Origin: GCA-2731375 sp002731375
GTDB lineage: Bacteria; Pseudomonadota; Alphaproteobacteria; GCA-2731375
DNA: 64,000 bases
Assembly (NCBI GenBank): GCA_030752605.1
Contig: JASMDX010000033.1
Location: forward strand, 1 to 64,000
Reading direction: 5' to 3'
In this document: positions 49,926 through 58,682 of the stretch, one piece after another
Position numbering within the stretch: position 1 is the first letter of the stretch
Layout of the letters: each line of letters begins with the position of its first letter
The notes under the pieces: generated by a model
What the model was told of the DNA's origin: nothing
The model's input: only the letters and a program-made list of their open reading frames with translations
Databases searched by the model: none
Translations under genes and position numbers: made by a program

Positions 49926-51212
49926 ATGGCTGACATTCAGGCGGGACGGCTAAGCGCCACGGAGCTGGCGGAGAATTTCGCCGACGTGTGCCAGCCTTTG
50001 GATCGTGCGGCGGCGATGGCGGAGGCCAATCGCTGTTATTTTTGTTACGACGCGCCCTGTATCAACGCTTGTCCTACCGGCATCGACATTCCCGGCTTCA
50101 TCCGCGCGATTGCAACCAGCAACGTGGCCGGCGCGGCTCTATCGATCCTGAGGGAAAATATATTTGGTGGCAGCTGCGCCCGCGTCTGCCCAACCGAGGT
50201 CCTCTGCCAGGGTGCTTGCGTGCGCCATGACCCGCCCCTTGCAATCGGACTTCTGCAGCGCCATGCCACGGATCATCTAAATACCGATGCCCCACATCCC
50301 TTCCCCCGCGCGCCGGTTACGGGGCGCAAGGTTGCGGTGATGGGTGCTGGTCCGGCGGGGTTGAGCTGTGCCTATGGCCTGGCCCGGCAAGGGCACCAGG
50401 TTGTTGTCTTTGAGGCCAGGGACAAGCCCGGCGGGCTGAACGAATTCGGCATCGCAGCCTACAAATTGCCTGATGACTTCGCCCAGCGTGAGGCCGCCTT
50501 CATTTTAGCGGTCGGCGGCATAGAGATCCGCCATGGTCAGCAGGTCATGCTGGGCCAGTTACGGCAGGATTTTGATGCGGTGTTCCTGGGCCTGGGCCAG
50601 GGCGGCGTTCGCGGCTTGGACCTGCCGGGGGAGGATCTGGTGGGTGTGCAGAATGCGGTCGACTATATCGCCGAACTGCGGCAGGCGGACGATCTGTCCA
50701 GCTTGCCCATGGGCGCCAGGGTCGTGGTAATTGGCGGCGGCAACACGGCGATCGATATAGCGGTGCAGAGCAAACGTCTCGGCGCCGAGGATGTTACCAT
50801 CGCCTATCGGCGCGGACCGGAGCAGATGGGCGCGACCCGGCACGAGCAGGCATTCGCGCAGATCAATGGCGTGCGGATCAAGCATTGGCTGCAACCCGTG
50901 CGGTTCGAGGGCAAGGCGGACAAAGTAGTGGCGGCGGTTTTTACGTCCGGGCAGACGGATAACGAAACGGTCATTCCCTGCGACATGGTCTTCAAGGCCG
51001 TGGGTCAGGCCTATCTGCCCATGGCCGATGACGGGTTGGAATTGGCGGATGGACGCATAGCTGTTGAAAAAAATGGCCGGACGTCGCTACCCGATGTCTG
51101 GGCAGGTGGGGATTGCGTGGCGGGCGAGGATCTGACCGTGCGGGCCGTGCAGGACGGTAAGGTGGCGGCCCGTGCTATCGATGCGTTCCTGCAGGAAAAT
51201 AGGGGGAGCTAG
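49926..51212 (+). CDS. preT: NAD-dependent dihydropyrimidine dehydrogenase, PreT subunit
   Basis: FAD/NAD(P)H- and iron-sulfur-containing subunit that delivers electrons to PreA for reducing uracil and thymine; 428 residues. N-terminal cysteine clusters C-Y-F-C-Y-D-A-P-C (about 38-46) and C-A-R-V-C-P-T-E-V-L-C-Q-G-A-C are present. FAD loop G-A-G-P-A-G-L-S (about 140-147) and NAD loop G-G-G-N-T-A-I-D follow. preA starts 3 bases after the stop. Homology also fits glutamate-synthase small-subunit-like proteins, but the pairing with preA decides. Confidence 0.92.
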   Translation: MADIQAGRLSATELAENFADVCQPLDRAAAMAEANRCYFCYDAPCINACPTGIDIPGFIRAIATSNVAGAALSILRENIFGGSCARVCPTEVLCQGACVRHDPPLAIGLLQRHATDHLNTDAPHPFPRAPVTGRKVAVMGAGPAGLSCAYGLARQGHQVVVFEARDKPGGLNEFGIAAYKLPDDFAQREAAFILAVGGIEIRHGQQVMLGQLRQDFDAVFLGLGQGGVRGLDLPGEDLVGVQNAVDYIAELRQADDLSSLPMGARVVVIGGGNTAIDIAVQSKRLGAEDVTIAYRRGPEQMGATRHEQAFAQINGVRIKHWLQPVRFEGKADKVVAAVFTSGQTDNETVIPCDMVFKAVGQAYLPMADDGLELADGRIAVEKNGRTSLPDVWAGGDCVAGEDLTVRAVQDGKVAARAIDAFLQENRGS

Positions 51213-51215
51213 GCC

Positions 51216-52490
51216 ATGGCCGATCTACGTTGCGACTTTGCTGGCATCAAATCGCCGAACCCGTTCTGGCTGGCCTCGGCTCCGCCCACCGACAAGGCTT
51301 ACAACGTGGAACGTGCCTTCAAGGCTGGCTGGGGCGGTGCGGTGTGGAAGACCCTGGGCGAGGACCCGCCAGTGGTCAACACCACCTCGCGCTATGGTGC
51401 CGTCGCGGTCAACGGACAGCGCATGGTGGGTTTCAATAATATAGAACTGATCACCGACCGGCCCCTTGATGTGAACCTGCGGGAGATCAAGCAGATCAAG
51501 CGGGACTGGCCCGACCGGGCGCTGCTAGTCTCCCTCATGGTGCCATGCGAGGAGGCGCCATGGAAAAAGATCCTAGCCGCTGTCGAAGACACCGGCGCCG
51601 ACGGGGTGGAGCTGAATTTCGGCTGCCCCCATGGCATGTCCGAGCGTGGCATGGGGGCAGCCGTTGGCCAAGTGCCGGAATATGTGGAAATGGTGACCCG
51701 GTGGTGTAAATCCATGACCCGGATGCCGGTGTTCGTGAAGCTGACGCCAAACGTGACCAATATTCTGGCCCCGGCACGGGCCGCCAAGGCCGGTGGCGCC
51801 GATGCGGTGTCATTGATCAATACCGTGAATTCCATCGTCTCGGTGGATCTGGACAACATGGCGCCTACGCCAACGGTGGATGGCAAGGGCAGTCACGGCG
51901 GCTATTGCGGGCCGGCAGTGAAACCCATCGCCCTGCATCTGGTGGCCCAGATTGCCCGCGACCTCGAATGTGCCGGCATGGCCATATCGGGTATCGGTGG
52001 TATCGAGACCTGGCGCGATGGGGCGGAATTCATCGCGCTCGGTTCCCACGGCGTTCAGGTCTGTACGGGCGCGATGCATTATGGTTTCAAGATTATTGAT
52101 GACATGATCGACGGGTTGGCCAACTGGATGGGTGCCAAGGGTTATGGCCGTCTGGCGGATTTCCACGGCGCCGCCCTGGCCAATCTGGTGGATTGGCAGG
52201 ATCTGAACATCAATGCCGAGCTGGTCGCGCGGATCGATCAGGAAACATGCATCCAGTGCGGTCTGTGCCATATCGCCTGTGAGGATACGGCGCATCAGGC
52301 CATATCCGTGAGCGGGCAGGGGCCCGATAGGCGCTTTCAGACCATCGATGCCCAATGCGTCGGTTGTAACCTGTGCGCCCATGTTTGCCCAGTGGAGGGC
52401 TGTATCACCATGGCCAAGGTGGACAATGGCAAGCCCTATTTGAACTGGACCCAGGACCCGCGAAACCCCCATATGGCCACGGTGGATTAA
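51216..52490 (+). CDS. preA: NAD-dependent dihydropyrimidine dehydrogenase, PreA subunit
   Basis: FMN- and iron-sulfur-containing catalytic subunit, 424 residues. The dihydroorotate-dehydrogenase-like barrel has N-F-G-C-P-H-G-M-S-E-R-G (about 131-142), S-G-I-G-G-I-E-T-W and the FMN phosphate region. The C-terminal ferredoxin domain carries C-I-Q-C-G-L-C-H-I-A-C and C-V-G-C-N-L-C-A-H-V-C-P. With PreT it reduces uracil/thymine to dihydro forms. Dihydropyrimidinase (pydB/hyuA-type) and beta-ureidopropionase are not in the window. Confidence 0.95.
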   Translation: MADLRCDFAGIKSPNPFWLASAPPTDKAYNVERAFKAGWGGAVWKTLGEDPPVVNTTSRYGAVAVNGQRMVGFNNIELITDRPLDVNLREIKQIKRDWPDRALLVSLMVPCEEAPWKKILAAVEDTGADGVELNFGCPHGMSERGMGAAVGQVPEYVEMVTRWCKSMTRMPVFVKLTPNVTNILAPARAAKAGGADAVSLINTVNSIVSVDLDNMAPTPTVDGKGSHGGYCGPAVKPIALHLVAQIARDLECAGMAISGIGGIETWRDGAEFIALGSHGVQVCTGAMHYGFKIIDDMIDGLANWMGAKGYGRLADFHGAALANLVDWQDLNINAELVARIDQETCIQCGLCHIACEDTAHQAISVSGQGPDRRFQTIDAQCVGCNLCAHVCPVEGCITMAKVDNGKPYLNWTQDPRNPHMATVD

Positions 52491-52600
52491 AGACCGCGTT
52501 CTTTGATTGCGTGCGCAGTAGGCGGCGGCTATGGTCCGGCCTCCGGGCGCGAGATTCGCTGAGGCTAAAATAGATTTTTCTGTATTGGGAGCAAAGTTGA

Positions 52601-52846
52601 ATGGTCGAAGTGGGTGGTATCGCGGCGGATCGGTTGCGGCAGTTCATCGAGCGGGTGGAGCGGCTGGAAGAGGAAAAAGCGGCCCTGGCCTCGGATGTGC
52701 GGGAAGTTTATGCCGAGGCCAAGGATATCGGTTTTGATCCCAAGATCATGCGTCAGATCGTCAAGCTGCGGAAGATGGATAGCGCCGATCAACAGGAGAT
52801 GGAAGCCCTGATTGATACCTACAAACATGCCTTGGGCATGGAATAG
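52601..52846 (+). CDS. gapR: Nucleoid-associated protein GapR (DUF2312)
   Basis: 81-residue alphaproteobacterial DNA-binding protein that recognises overtwisted AT-rich DNA and is needed for replication. The helical N-terminus L-R-Q-F-I-E-R-V-E-R-L-E-E-E-K (13-27) and the block A-K-D-I-G-F-D-P-K-I-M-R-Q (about 40-52) with I-V-K-L-R-K-M are diagnostic. It starts 110 bases after preA, with GGAGC upstream, and is probably transcribed on its own. Convergent with the CoA-transferase gene. Confidence 0.93.
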   Translation: MVEVGGIAADRLRQFIERVERLEEEKAALASDVREVYAEAKDIGFDPKIMRQIVKLRKMDSADQQEMEALIDTYKHALGME

Positions 52847-52854
52847 CCTAAGTA

Positions 52855-54057
52855 TTATCCGGCGCTGCCGTCGACACTAATGCCCGCTTTTAGCAGCTCG
52901 GAAATCCGAGCCTCGGAATAGCCGGCCTCGCGTAGGATTTCCACGCTATGTTCGCCCAAGGTGGCGGGCAGGCGGCGGATCTCCGCCGGGGTCTCTGAAA
53001 ACGTCATCGGCGGCGCGGTCAATTTGATGCGGCCTTCGCTGGGATGTTCGAAGGTCTGGAAAAACCCAACCGCCCGCATGTGCTCGTCATTAGCCAAATC
53101 GCCCAGGTTGGCCGCCTCGCCGTGGGGAATATCGGCCTCTTCAAGGGCGGCAAGCAGATCGGTGGTCTTCCAATCCTTCACTAGATCCGCCACCAGTTTG
53201 TATAGCTCGCCAATCTTTTCGCTGCGGATTTTCGGGTCGATGACGCGGGGGTCCTCCAGCATGTCCTCGCGGTTCGTCATGGTGAAAAACGCCTGCCATT
53301 GCTTGGTGTTGTAAGGCAGGGCGCAGACATAGCCGTCTAGCGTGGCATAGGGCCGGCGGTATTCGACCATGGAACGCTCGTACCCGGCGGGCCCCAATGG
53401 CGGCTCGAAAGCCTGACCGGAATTGTGCTCAATCAGGTTGAACCCGACCATGGCTTCGAACATCGGCACCTCGACCAATTGCCCCTTTCCGTTCTGCTGC
53501 CGGCCGAACAGTGCCGCCAAGGTGGCGTGCGCTCCCACCTGGGAGCAGATTTTGTCGCAGACGGAGGCATTGACGAAGGTCGGTGGGCCGTCGCGGCCAC
53601 CCTGCATCGCCGCCATGCCCGAGACACCCTGGATGATGTCGTCATAGGCCGGCCGCTTGGCGTAGGGGCCTGATTGGCCAAAACCGACCAGCGCCACATA
53701 GATGATATTCGGGTTGACGGCGCGGCAGTCTTCATAGCCCAGGCCCAGGCGGTCCATGGCGGCAGGACGAACCGAGCAGATCAGCACGTCCATGCTCTCG
53801 ACCAGTCTCAGGAATGCCTCCTGCCCCTGCTCTGCCTTCAGGTCGAGAACGATGCTGCGTTTGTTCCTGTTCGCCATCAGGAAAAAATGGCCCATGCCCT
53901 CGTTGCGGAACGGATAGATGCCGCGCGTGATATCGCCTTCCCGTGCCTCGACCTTGATGATATCGGCGCCATAGTCGCCAAGAATCTGGCAGGCATAAGG
54001 GCCATAACCCACGGAGGTCACATCAAGTATCCGAACGCCGTCGAGAGGTCCCGTCAT
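52855..54057 (-). CDS. Family III CoA-transferase (CaiB/BaiF)
   Basis: Transfers CoA between carboxylic acids, 400 residues. G-Y-G-P-Y-A-C-Q-I-L-G-D-Y-G-A-D (18-33) and G-Q-S-G-P-Y-A-K-R-P-A-Y-D-D (about 127-140) are characteristic, with D139 as the catalytic aspartate. Start at ATG 54057 has GGAAG 8 bases upstream; the frame remains open to 54249 without a better start. It is a single gene. The acid pair is unknown (formyl-CoA, carnitine and succinyl types share these motifs). Confidence 0.92.
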   Translation of the reverse strand: MTGPLDGVRILDVTSVGYGPYACQILGDYGADIIKVEAREGDITRGIYPFRNEGMGHFFLMANRNKRSIVLDLKAEQGQEAFLRLVESMDVLICSVRPAAMDRLGLGYEDCRAVNPNIIYVALVGFGQSGPYAKRPAYDDIIQGVSGMAAMQGGRDGPPTFVNASVCDKICSQVGAHATLAALFGRQQNGKGQLVEVPMFEAMVGFNLIEHNSGQAFEPPLGPAGYERSMVEYRRPYATLDGYVCALPYNTKQWQAFFTMTNREDMLEDPRVIDPKIRSEKIGELYKLVADLVKDWKTTDLLAALEEADIPHGEAANLGDLANDEHMRAVGFFQTFEHPSEGRIKLTAPPMTFSETPAEIRRLPATLGEHSVEILREAGYSEARISELLKAGISVDGSAG

Positions 54058-54292
54058 TTTTTTCTTCCCCGTATGAATAACAACGCACCGCGTTACTAAC
54101 GTATCCTTGCGCCTATCGCCAAGCTTCGATTGGGGCTCCATCTTCGCCGAAACAATTGAAACTTTTTTCCGGCCTCTCGGAAACGAAGTTGATGCAGAGG
54201 TGTCATATCTATTCTTCATTGAAGGTCGCAAGACACGCTTCGATTTCAAAATCCAGCTACGAAAATGAGGAACGGAACAATGACCGACGGAT

Positions 54293-55216
54293 CTACTTGT
54301 TCAGGAAATGCAGGGGCAACCCGGGGCGCGGCCAGTCCATGGCAACTAGCTTGCCGGTGCCCGAAAGGGTGATGAACGCGGTTTTCAGGTCAGGGCCGCC
54401 AAAGCAGATGTTGGTGGTCATGACGTCGGGCATGGGGATGAATTCCACGATACCCCCCGTTGGCGCGGCGACGGTAATACCGCCCGTCATCAAAGTGGCG
54501 ACGCAGATGTTGCCGTTGGCCTCCAGCGCCAGGGAATCGAAACGCACATTGCCTTCGGGCGCCATGATTAGGTCGCCCCAGCCGACGGCGGGCCAGGGCT
54601 TTTTCGCGATTTCACCCTCGCCCACGATGTCCCAGGCGACCAGGCGGCCTGCGTCGGTCTCGGCGGCATAGACCCGGCTATCGTCCGGTGACAGGCCGAT
54701 GCCGTTGGGTTGGAACAAGGGATGCACGGCCTCGACAATCAGGCTGCCGTCTGAACGGGCATAATAAACCGCGCCACGGTCCAGATCCCGCGGCCGCGCC
54801 TTGCCCAAATCCGTGAACCAGAAATTACCATTCTTGTCGAAAACAATATCATTGGGGCCGCACAGGTGGTTGCCGTCACACTCGGTATACAAGGTCTCGA
54901 CCTCGCCGGTTGCCAGGTCGACCCGCTGGATGGAGCCGGTGACGTAGTCGTCGGAGGCACCCGTTGTGTGCAAAATGCCGTCGTCGGTGCCCCAATTGAA
55001 GCCGCCGTTGTTACAGATATAGCATTTGCCGTCCGGGCCAATGGCCGCGCCGTTGGGGCCGCCGCCTGTCTTGGCGATGATCTCCTGGCTGCCGTCAGGC
55101 AGTACGCGGGTTAGGGTCTGACGCTCGATCTCCACTAGGATGACGCTGCCGTCGGGCATAGCGATGGGGCCTTCGGGAAAACGCAGGCCAGAGGTGATTT
55201 CTCTAAATTGGGTCAT
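54293..55216 (-). CDS. SMP-30/gluconolactonase family protein
   Basis: Six-bladed beta-propeller lactonase, 307 residues. G-P-N-G-A-A-I-G-P-D-G (about 53-63), C-G-P-N-D-I-V-F-D (about 117-125; the metal-binding Asn) and P-N-G-I-G-L-S-P-D-D (the metal-binding second Asn/Asp) are clear. F-P-E-G-P (about 13-17) supplies the metal glutamate. It hydrolyses a sugar or other lactone with Ca or Zn. The NIPSNAP gene lies 22 bases upstream in the same direction and is likely co-transcribed. Confidence 0.9.
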   Translation of the reverse strand: MTQFREITSGLRFPEGPIAMPDGSVILVEIERQTLTRVLPDGSQEIIAKTGGGPNGAAIGPDGKCYICNNGGFNWGTDDGILHTTGASDDYVTGSIQRVDLATGEVETLYTECDGNHLCGPNDIVFDKNGNFWFTDLGKARPRDLDRGAVYYARSDGSLIVEAVHPLFQPNGIGLSPDDSRVYAAETDAGRLVAWDIVGEGEIAKKPWPAVGWGDLIMAPEGNVRFDSLALEANGNICVATLMTGGITVAAPTGGIVEFIPMPDVMTTNICFGGPDLKTAFITLSGTGKLVAMDWPRPGLPLHFLNK

Positions 55217-55237
55217 TGGTATGCCTAATCTTGCTGT

Positions 55238-55873
55238 TTATTTCAGTGGTGAAAAGGATGCCGACAGCAACAGCATATTTCGCATCTCTTCCAGATGCTG
55301 TCCGGCCTGGCCCAGAAAGGCCTGCCAGTCAGGATCGGCCATGGCATTGGCCCGTGCTTCGGCACGGTGCGCCAGACTATCATAGACCCAAAGGTGCGAG
55401 ACCTCATTCGGGTCCTCGGCCTCCGTTTGCCATAGGCAGACATTTTGCGAATGCCTCTCCCGCGCCGGCATGGCTTCCGAGATGGCCTTGATGAAGGCCG
55501 GGGCCGCACCCATGTGGGTTTTGTAATAGCGGTATTCATAGACATGATCCTCGCCACTGACCGGCTTGAGGGCAAGGCGGGGATGCATCAGGCGGATCTG
55601 CTGGCGCCGGATCAGTGGCTTTACATGGGCTACATAGTCGTTGACCCAGTCCGGGTTCTGCCCCAGCCGCGCCCTTGCATCGGTCCGGGCGTTGAGGTCG
55701 TCATAGGACCAAAGATGGGCGATCTGGTTCAGAGTGCCGAATTCGGTGAACCAATAGCCTTCGCACTTACCGCAGTCGTCACCCCGGATCACCATGGCGC
55801 GTTCTTGCGCCAGCTTCAGAAACTCCGGCACCTTGCCCGGCCACAAGGTGTAGATGCGCAGTTCATGTATCAA
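55238..55873 (-). CDS. NIPSNAP family protein
   Basis: 211-residue protein with two related NIPSNAP-like ferredoxin-fold halves. The first begins I-H-E-L-R-I-Y-T-L (2-10); the second follows at about 100 with E-D-H-V-Y-E-Y-R-Y-Y. W-S-Y-D-D-L-N-A-R and W-V-Y-D-S-L-A-H-R occupy equivalent positions (about 74 and 165). The fold resembles dimeric alpha-beta barrel domains; the function is unknown. It precedes the SMP-30 gene. Confidence 0.85.
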   Translation of the reverse strand: MIHELRIYTLWPGKVPEFLKLAQERAMVIRGDDCGKCEGYWFTEFGTLNQIAHLWSYDDLNARTDARARLGQNPDWVNDYVAHVKPLIRRQQIRLMHPRLALKPVSGEDHVYEYRYYKTHMGAAPAFIKAISEAMPARERHSQNVCLWQTEAEDPNEVSHLWVYDSLAHRAEARANAMADPDWQAFLGQAGQHLEEMRNMLLLSASFSPLK

Positions 55874-55970
55874 GATATGGTCCCTCCATTTGGCCGTGAT
55901 CTTGCCAAGGGCGCGCCGCTATGACAACTACCTTGCTGAATGAAAGGCGCTATCGGCGCGAATAGAGGTC

Positions 55971-56393
55971 ATGATACAGGTTACCGAACATATCCAACTG
56001 TCTGAGGACGAGATTGAGGAACGTTTTATCCGCGCCCCGGGTCCGGGCGGGCAGAATGTGAACAAGGTCGCCACGGCGGTGCAATTGCGTTTCGATGCCG
56101 CCAACAGCCCGGCCCTGTCCGCCCCATTGCTGCGCCGTTTGCGGCCCTTGGCAGGCAGCCGCATGACCCAGGCCGGCGTTATCGTGCTGACCGCCAGTCA
56201 GTATCGCAGCCAGGAGCGCAACCGCCAGGATGCCGTGGCCCGTCTGGTAGATTTGATCCGAAAGGCCGCGACACCACCCAAACACCGCCATCCGACCAAA
56301 CCAAGTATGGGCGCCAAGCGTCGGCGGATGGATAGCAAGAAAAAGCGCGGCAACGTGAAAAAAAACCGTGGCCGCGTGACACCACACGATTGA
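55971..56393 (+). CDS. arfB: Alternative ribosome-rescue factor, peptidyl-tRNA hydrolase ArfB
   Basis: Codon-independent release factor that frees stalled ribosomes, 140 residues. The catalytic G-G-Q is at 26-28 in R-A-P-G-P-G-G-Q-N-V-N-K, and the basic disordered C-terminus (K-K-K-R-G-N-V-K-K-N-R-G-R) enters the mRNA tunnel. Length is typical of ArfB/YaeJ rather than RF1/RF2. The SDR gene follows after 12 bases with AAGGAGAGC between, so they may be co-transcribed. Confidence 0.94.
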   Translation: MIQVTEHIQLSEDEIEERFIRAPGPGGQNVNKVATAVQLRFDAANSPALSAPLLRRLRPLAGSRMTQAGVIVLTASQYRSQERNRQDAVARLVDLIRKAATPPKHRHPTKPSMGAKRRRMDSKKKRGNVKKNRGRVTPHD

Positions 56394-56405
56394 AGGAGAG
56401 CTCCC

Positions 56406-57176
56406 ATGCGATTTGAGAACAAAGCCGTCATCGTCACGGGTGGCTCGTCGGGCATAGGCCGGGCAATTTGCCGTCAGCTGGCGGCGGAAGGCGCGGCGGT
56501 GACGATCTTTGACCGCACCGAAGAGGTACGCGAAGGCGGGCGCGCGACGGCAACGGAAATTACCGAGGCGGGTGGCACGGCCTCTTTCGTGTCCGGCGAC
56601 GTGGCTTCATGGGATGATCTGGAGAGCGTGATCAGCTGCGCCGTGGCGGAACATGGCCGTCTGGATGTGATGATCAACAATGCGGCTATATCCGTGGGCA
56701 AACCGCTATTGGACACGTCGGAGGATGAGTGGGATCAGGTCATGGCGGTAAACGCCAAGGGTGTTTTTCTGGGTTGCAAGCGCGCGGTACAGCAGTTTTT
56801 GACCCAGGAACCGCGGGCCGAGGCGCGCGGGCGGATCGTCAACATATCCTCGCAGCATGGCATGATTTCCTCGCCCGGCGACATCGCCTATGGCACGGGT
56901 AAGGCGGCGGTGGTTTATATGACCCGGCAGATCGCCGCCGACTATGGCGCTCAGCAAATCATCTGCAACGCCGTGGCGCCGGGCAAGATCATCACCGGCA
57001 AGCTGGGCCGCGCCAACGACGCGGAACTGATCGACTATTCGGAACGCCGTACGCCGCTGCCGCGTTTGGGTCAGCCTGATGATGTAGCCTCCGCCGTGGC
57101 CTTTCTGGCCAGTGACGAGGCGCGCTATATTACCGGCGAGAATCTGATGGTGGACGGGGGCTGGATGGCGGCATGA
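56406..57176 (+). CDS. Short-chain dehydrogenase/reductase
   Basis: Classical SDR of 256 residues. Loop G-G-S-S-G-I-G-R (about 11-18), N-N-A-A (about 89-92), Ser in N-I-S-S-Q-H-G, Y-G-T-G-K (about 158-162) as Y-x3-K and the C-terminal G-E-N-L-M-V-D-G-G-W. The F-D-R-T after the second strand favours NAD(H). It overlaps the DUF952 gene by four bases. Likely oxidises a secondary alcohol; substrate unknown. Confidence 0.9.
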   Translation: MRFENKAVIVTGGSSGIGRAICRQLAAEGAAVTIFDRTEEVREGGRATATEITEAGGTASFVSGDVASWDDLESVISCAVAEHGRLDVMINNAAISVGKPLLDTSEDEWDQVMAVNAKGVFLGCKRAVQQFLTQEPRAEARGRIVNISSQHGMISSPGDIAYGTGKAAVVYMTRQIAADYGAQQIICNAVAPGKIITGKLGRANDAELIDYSERRTPLPRLGQPDDVASAVAFLASDEARYITGENLMVDGGWMAA

Positions 57177-57553
57177 GCGAGAAAACAATCTATCACGTTT
57201 GTGAAACGGCGGCCTGGCAGGAAGCCCAGGCCGATGGCATCTATACCGGCTCCACCGATGATCGGCGTGACGGCTTCATGCATTTCTCTACATTTGCTCA
57301 GGTCCGTACTTCCGTTGCCATTCATCGGGCTAGGCAGGCGGGCCTAACCATGCTTTTGGTGGCGTCTGACAAGCTCGGCCCGGCCCTGAAATGGGAGGCC
57401 TCGCGCGGTGGGCAGCTATTCCCGCATTTGTATGGTGATCTGCCTATGGATGCGGTAATCGAAGCCGTCGACCTGCCTCTGGGGCCGGACGGCATGCATC
57501 GGTTTCCTGATAGCTATCCAGGTTTGGAAGATGAAGTCTCTTCGTCTGGGTAA
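57173..57553 (+). CDS. DUF952 family protein
   Basis: 126-residue cytoplasmic protein. The start I-Y-H-V-C-E-T-A-A-W-Q-E-A (5-17), D-G-F-M-H-F-S-T (about 34-41) and L-K-W-E-A-S-R-G-G-Q-L-F-P-H-L-Y-G are family features, with a conserved His in each of the last two. DUF952 resembles glutathione-transferase-domain-linked proteins of unknown function. It is translationally coupled to the SDR. Confidence 0.88.
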   Translation: MSEKTIYHVCETAAWQEAQADGIYTGSTDDRRDGFMHFSTFAQVRTSVAIHRARQAGLTMLLVASDKLGPALKWEASRGGQLFPHLYGDLPMDAVIEAVDLPLGPDGMHRFPDSYPGLEDEVSSSG

Positions 57554-57707
57554 ACGTCAAAATCTAACGATTGGCCTTTGTTTCCTGACGCCTTTTTCAC
57601 GATTTTCAATGCCTGAATTTCACGCAGCAATTCTAGACGGCATTGACTGGGTATTCTAAGCTGTCAAGCATACCTAGGTCCGGGGTGAGGGGAAACAGGA
57701 GAAGGCT

Positions 57708-58679
57708 ATGACTTCGGTATCACTGGAAACGGACGGGGAAAGTGATTCCAACAACGGTACACCGCTTATCACGCCGCTGACCCTTCATATTGGCGCCGAA
57801 ATCTCGGGCGTGGATCTCAGCCGGCCGATGACGCCGGCGCTCTGCCAGTCGATCAACGACGCCATGGTTAAGTGGAAGGTGATTTTCTTCCGCAATCAGA
57901 ACCTGGACCACACTGCCCATGTCGCCATGGCCCGGCAGTTCGGCCAACCGACCATCGGTCACGCCGTGTTCGGCCATGAGGACGGTTATCCCGAGATTTA
58001 CTCAATCGCCAAGAACCGGACCGCCAACAGCCACCGTGAGGAACGGCTGGCAACCCCATGGGTCGGCTGGCACACGGATATTACCGCCGCCGTCAATCCA
58101 CCCTTGGCCGCGATCCTGCGCGGCGTGACCGTGCCGCCTTTTGGCGGCGATACTATGTGGACCAATCTCGCCGTTGCCTATGACGCACTGTCGGCGCCGA
58201 TAAAACAGTTGGTAGACGGTCTGCGCTGTATCCATGCCTTCGCGCCGCCCGCCGGCGCCAAGACAGTTGATGCATACGATAACAGCGTCAAGCGCCGGAC
58301 CTTGAAGACCGAGCATCCCATGGTCACCGTGCATCCCGAAACAGGCGAACGGCTATTGTTTCTTAGCCCCTCGTTTGTGAAGTCAATCATTGGGGTTAGT
58401 CCCCGGGAAAGCCAGCGGTTATTGGAAATGCTGTGGGAGCATCTGGTGCGGCCTGAATTCACCGTGCGCTTCAAATGGAATGCCGGCGACATCGCCATGT
58501 GGGATAACCGCTCCACCGCGCATCTGCCGCCGAACGATATCTTCGATTCCAATTTTGACCGCCAACTTTACCGTATCACCTTGGTTGGTGATGTCCCCCG
58601 CGGTATCGACGGCGAACCGTCGAAGCCGCTTGAGGGCGATCCGATTTTGTCGGTGGAAGAGGAATTGGCACACCGTTAA
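57708..58679 (+). CDS. TauD/TfdA family Fe(II)/2-oxoglutarate dioxygenase
   Basis: Dioxygenase of 323 residues that couples oxidation of a substrate to decarboxylation of 2-oxoglutarate. The facial triad is H122-x-D124 in G-W-H-T-D-I-T and H272 in W-D-N-R-S-T-A-H; the 2-oxoglutarate arginine is in D-R-Q-L-Y-R-I-T. The N-terminal 20 residues are extra and probably disordered. The ribosome-binding site is AGGAGAAGG. Substrate is unknown; taurine, phenoxyacetate and other acids share this frame. It is convergent with the LLM gene, 3 bases apart. Confidence 0.9.
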   Translation: MTSVSLETDGESDSNNGTPLITPLTLHIGAEISGVDLSRPMTPALCQSINDAMVKWKVIFFRNQNLDHTAHVAMARQFGQPTIGHAVFGHEDGYPEIYSIAKNRTANSHREERLATPWVGWHTDITAAVNPPLAAILRGVTVPPFGGDTMWTNLAVAYDALSAPIKQLVDGLRCIHAFAPPAGAKTVDAYDNSVKRRTLKTEHPMVTVHPETGERLLFLSPSFVKSIIGVSPRESQRLLEMLWEHLVRPEFTVRFKWNAGDIAMWDNRSTAHLPPNDIFDSNFDRQLYRITLVGDVPRGIDGEPSKPLEGDPILSVEEELAHR

Positions 58680-58682
58680 GAG

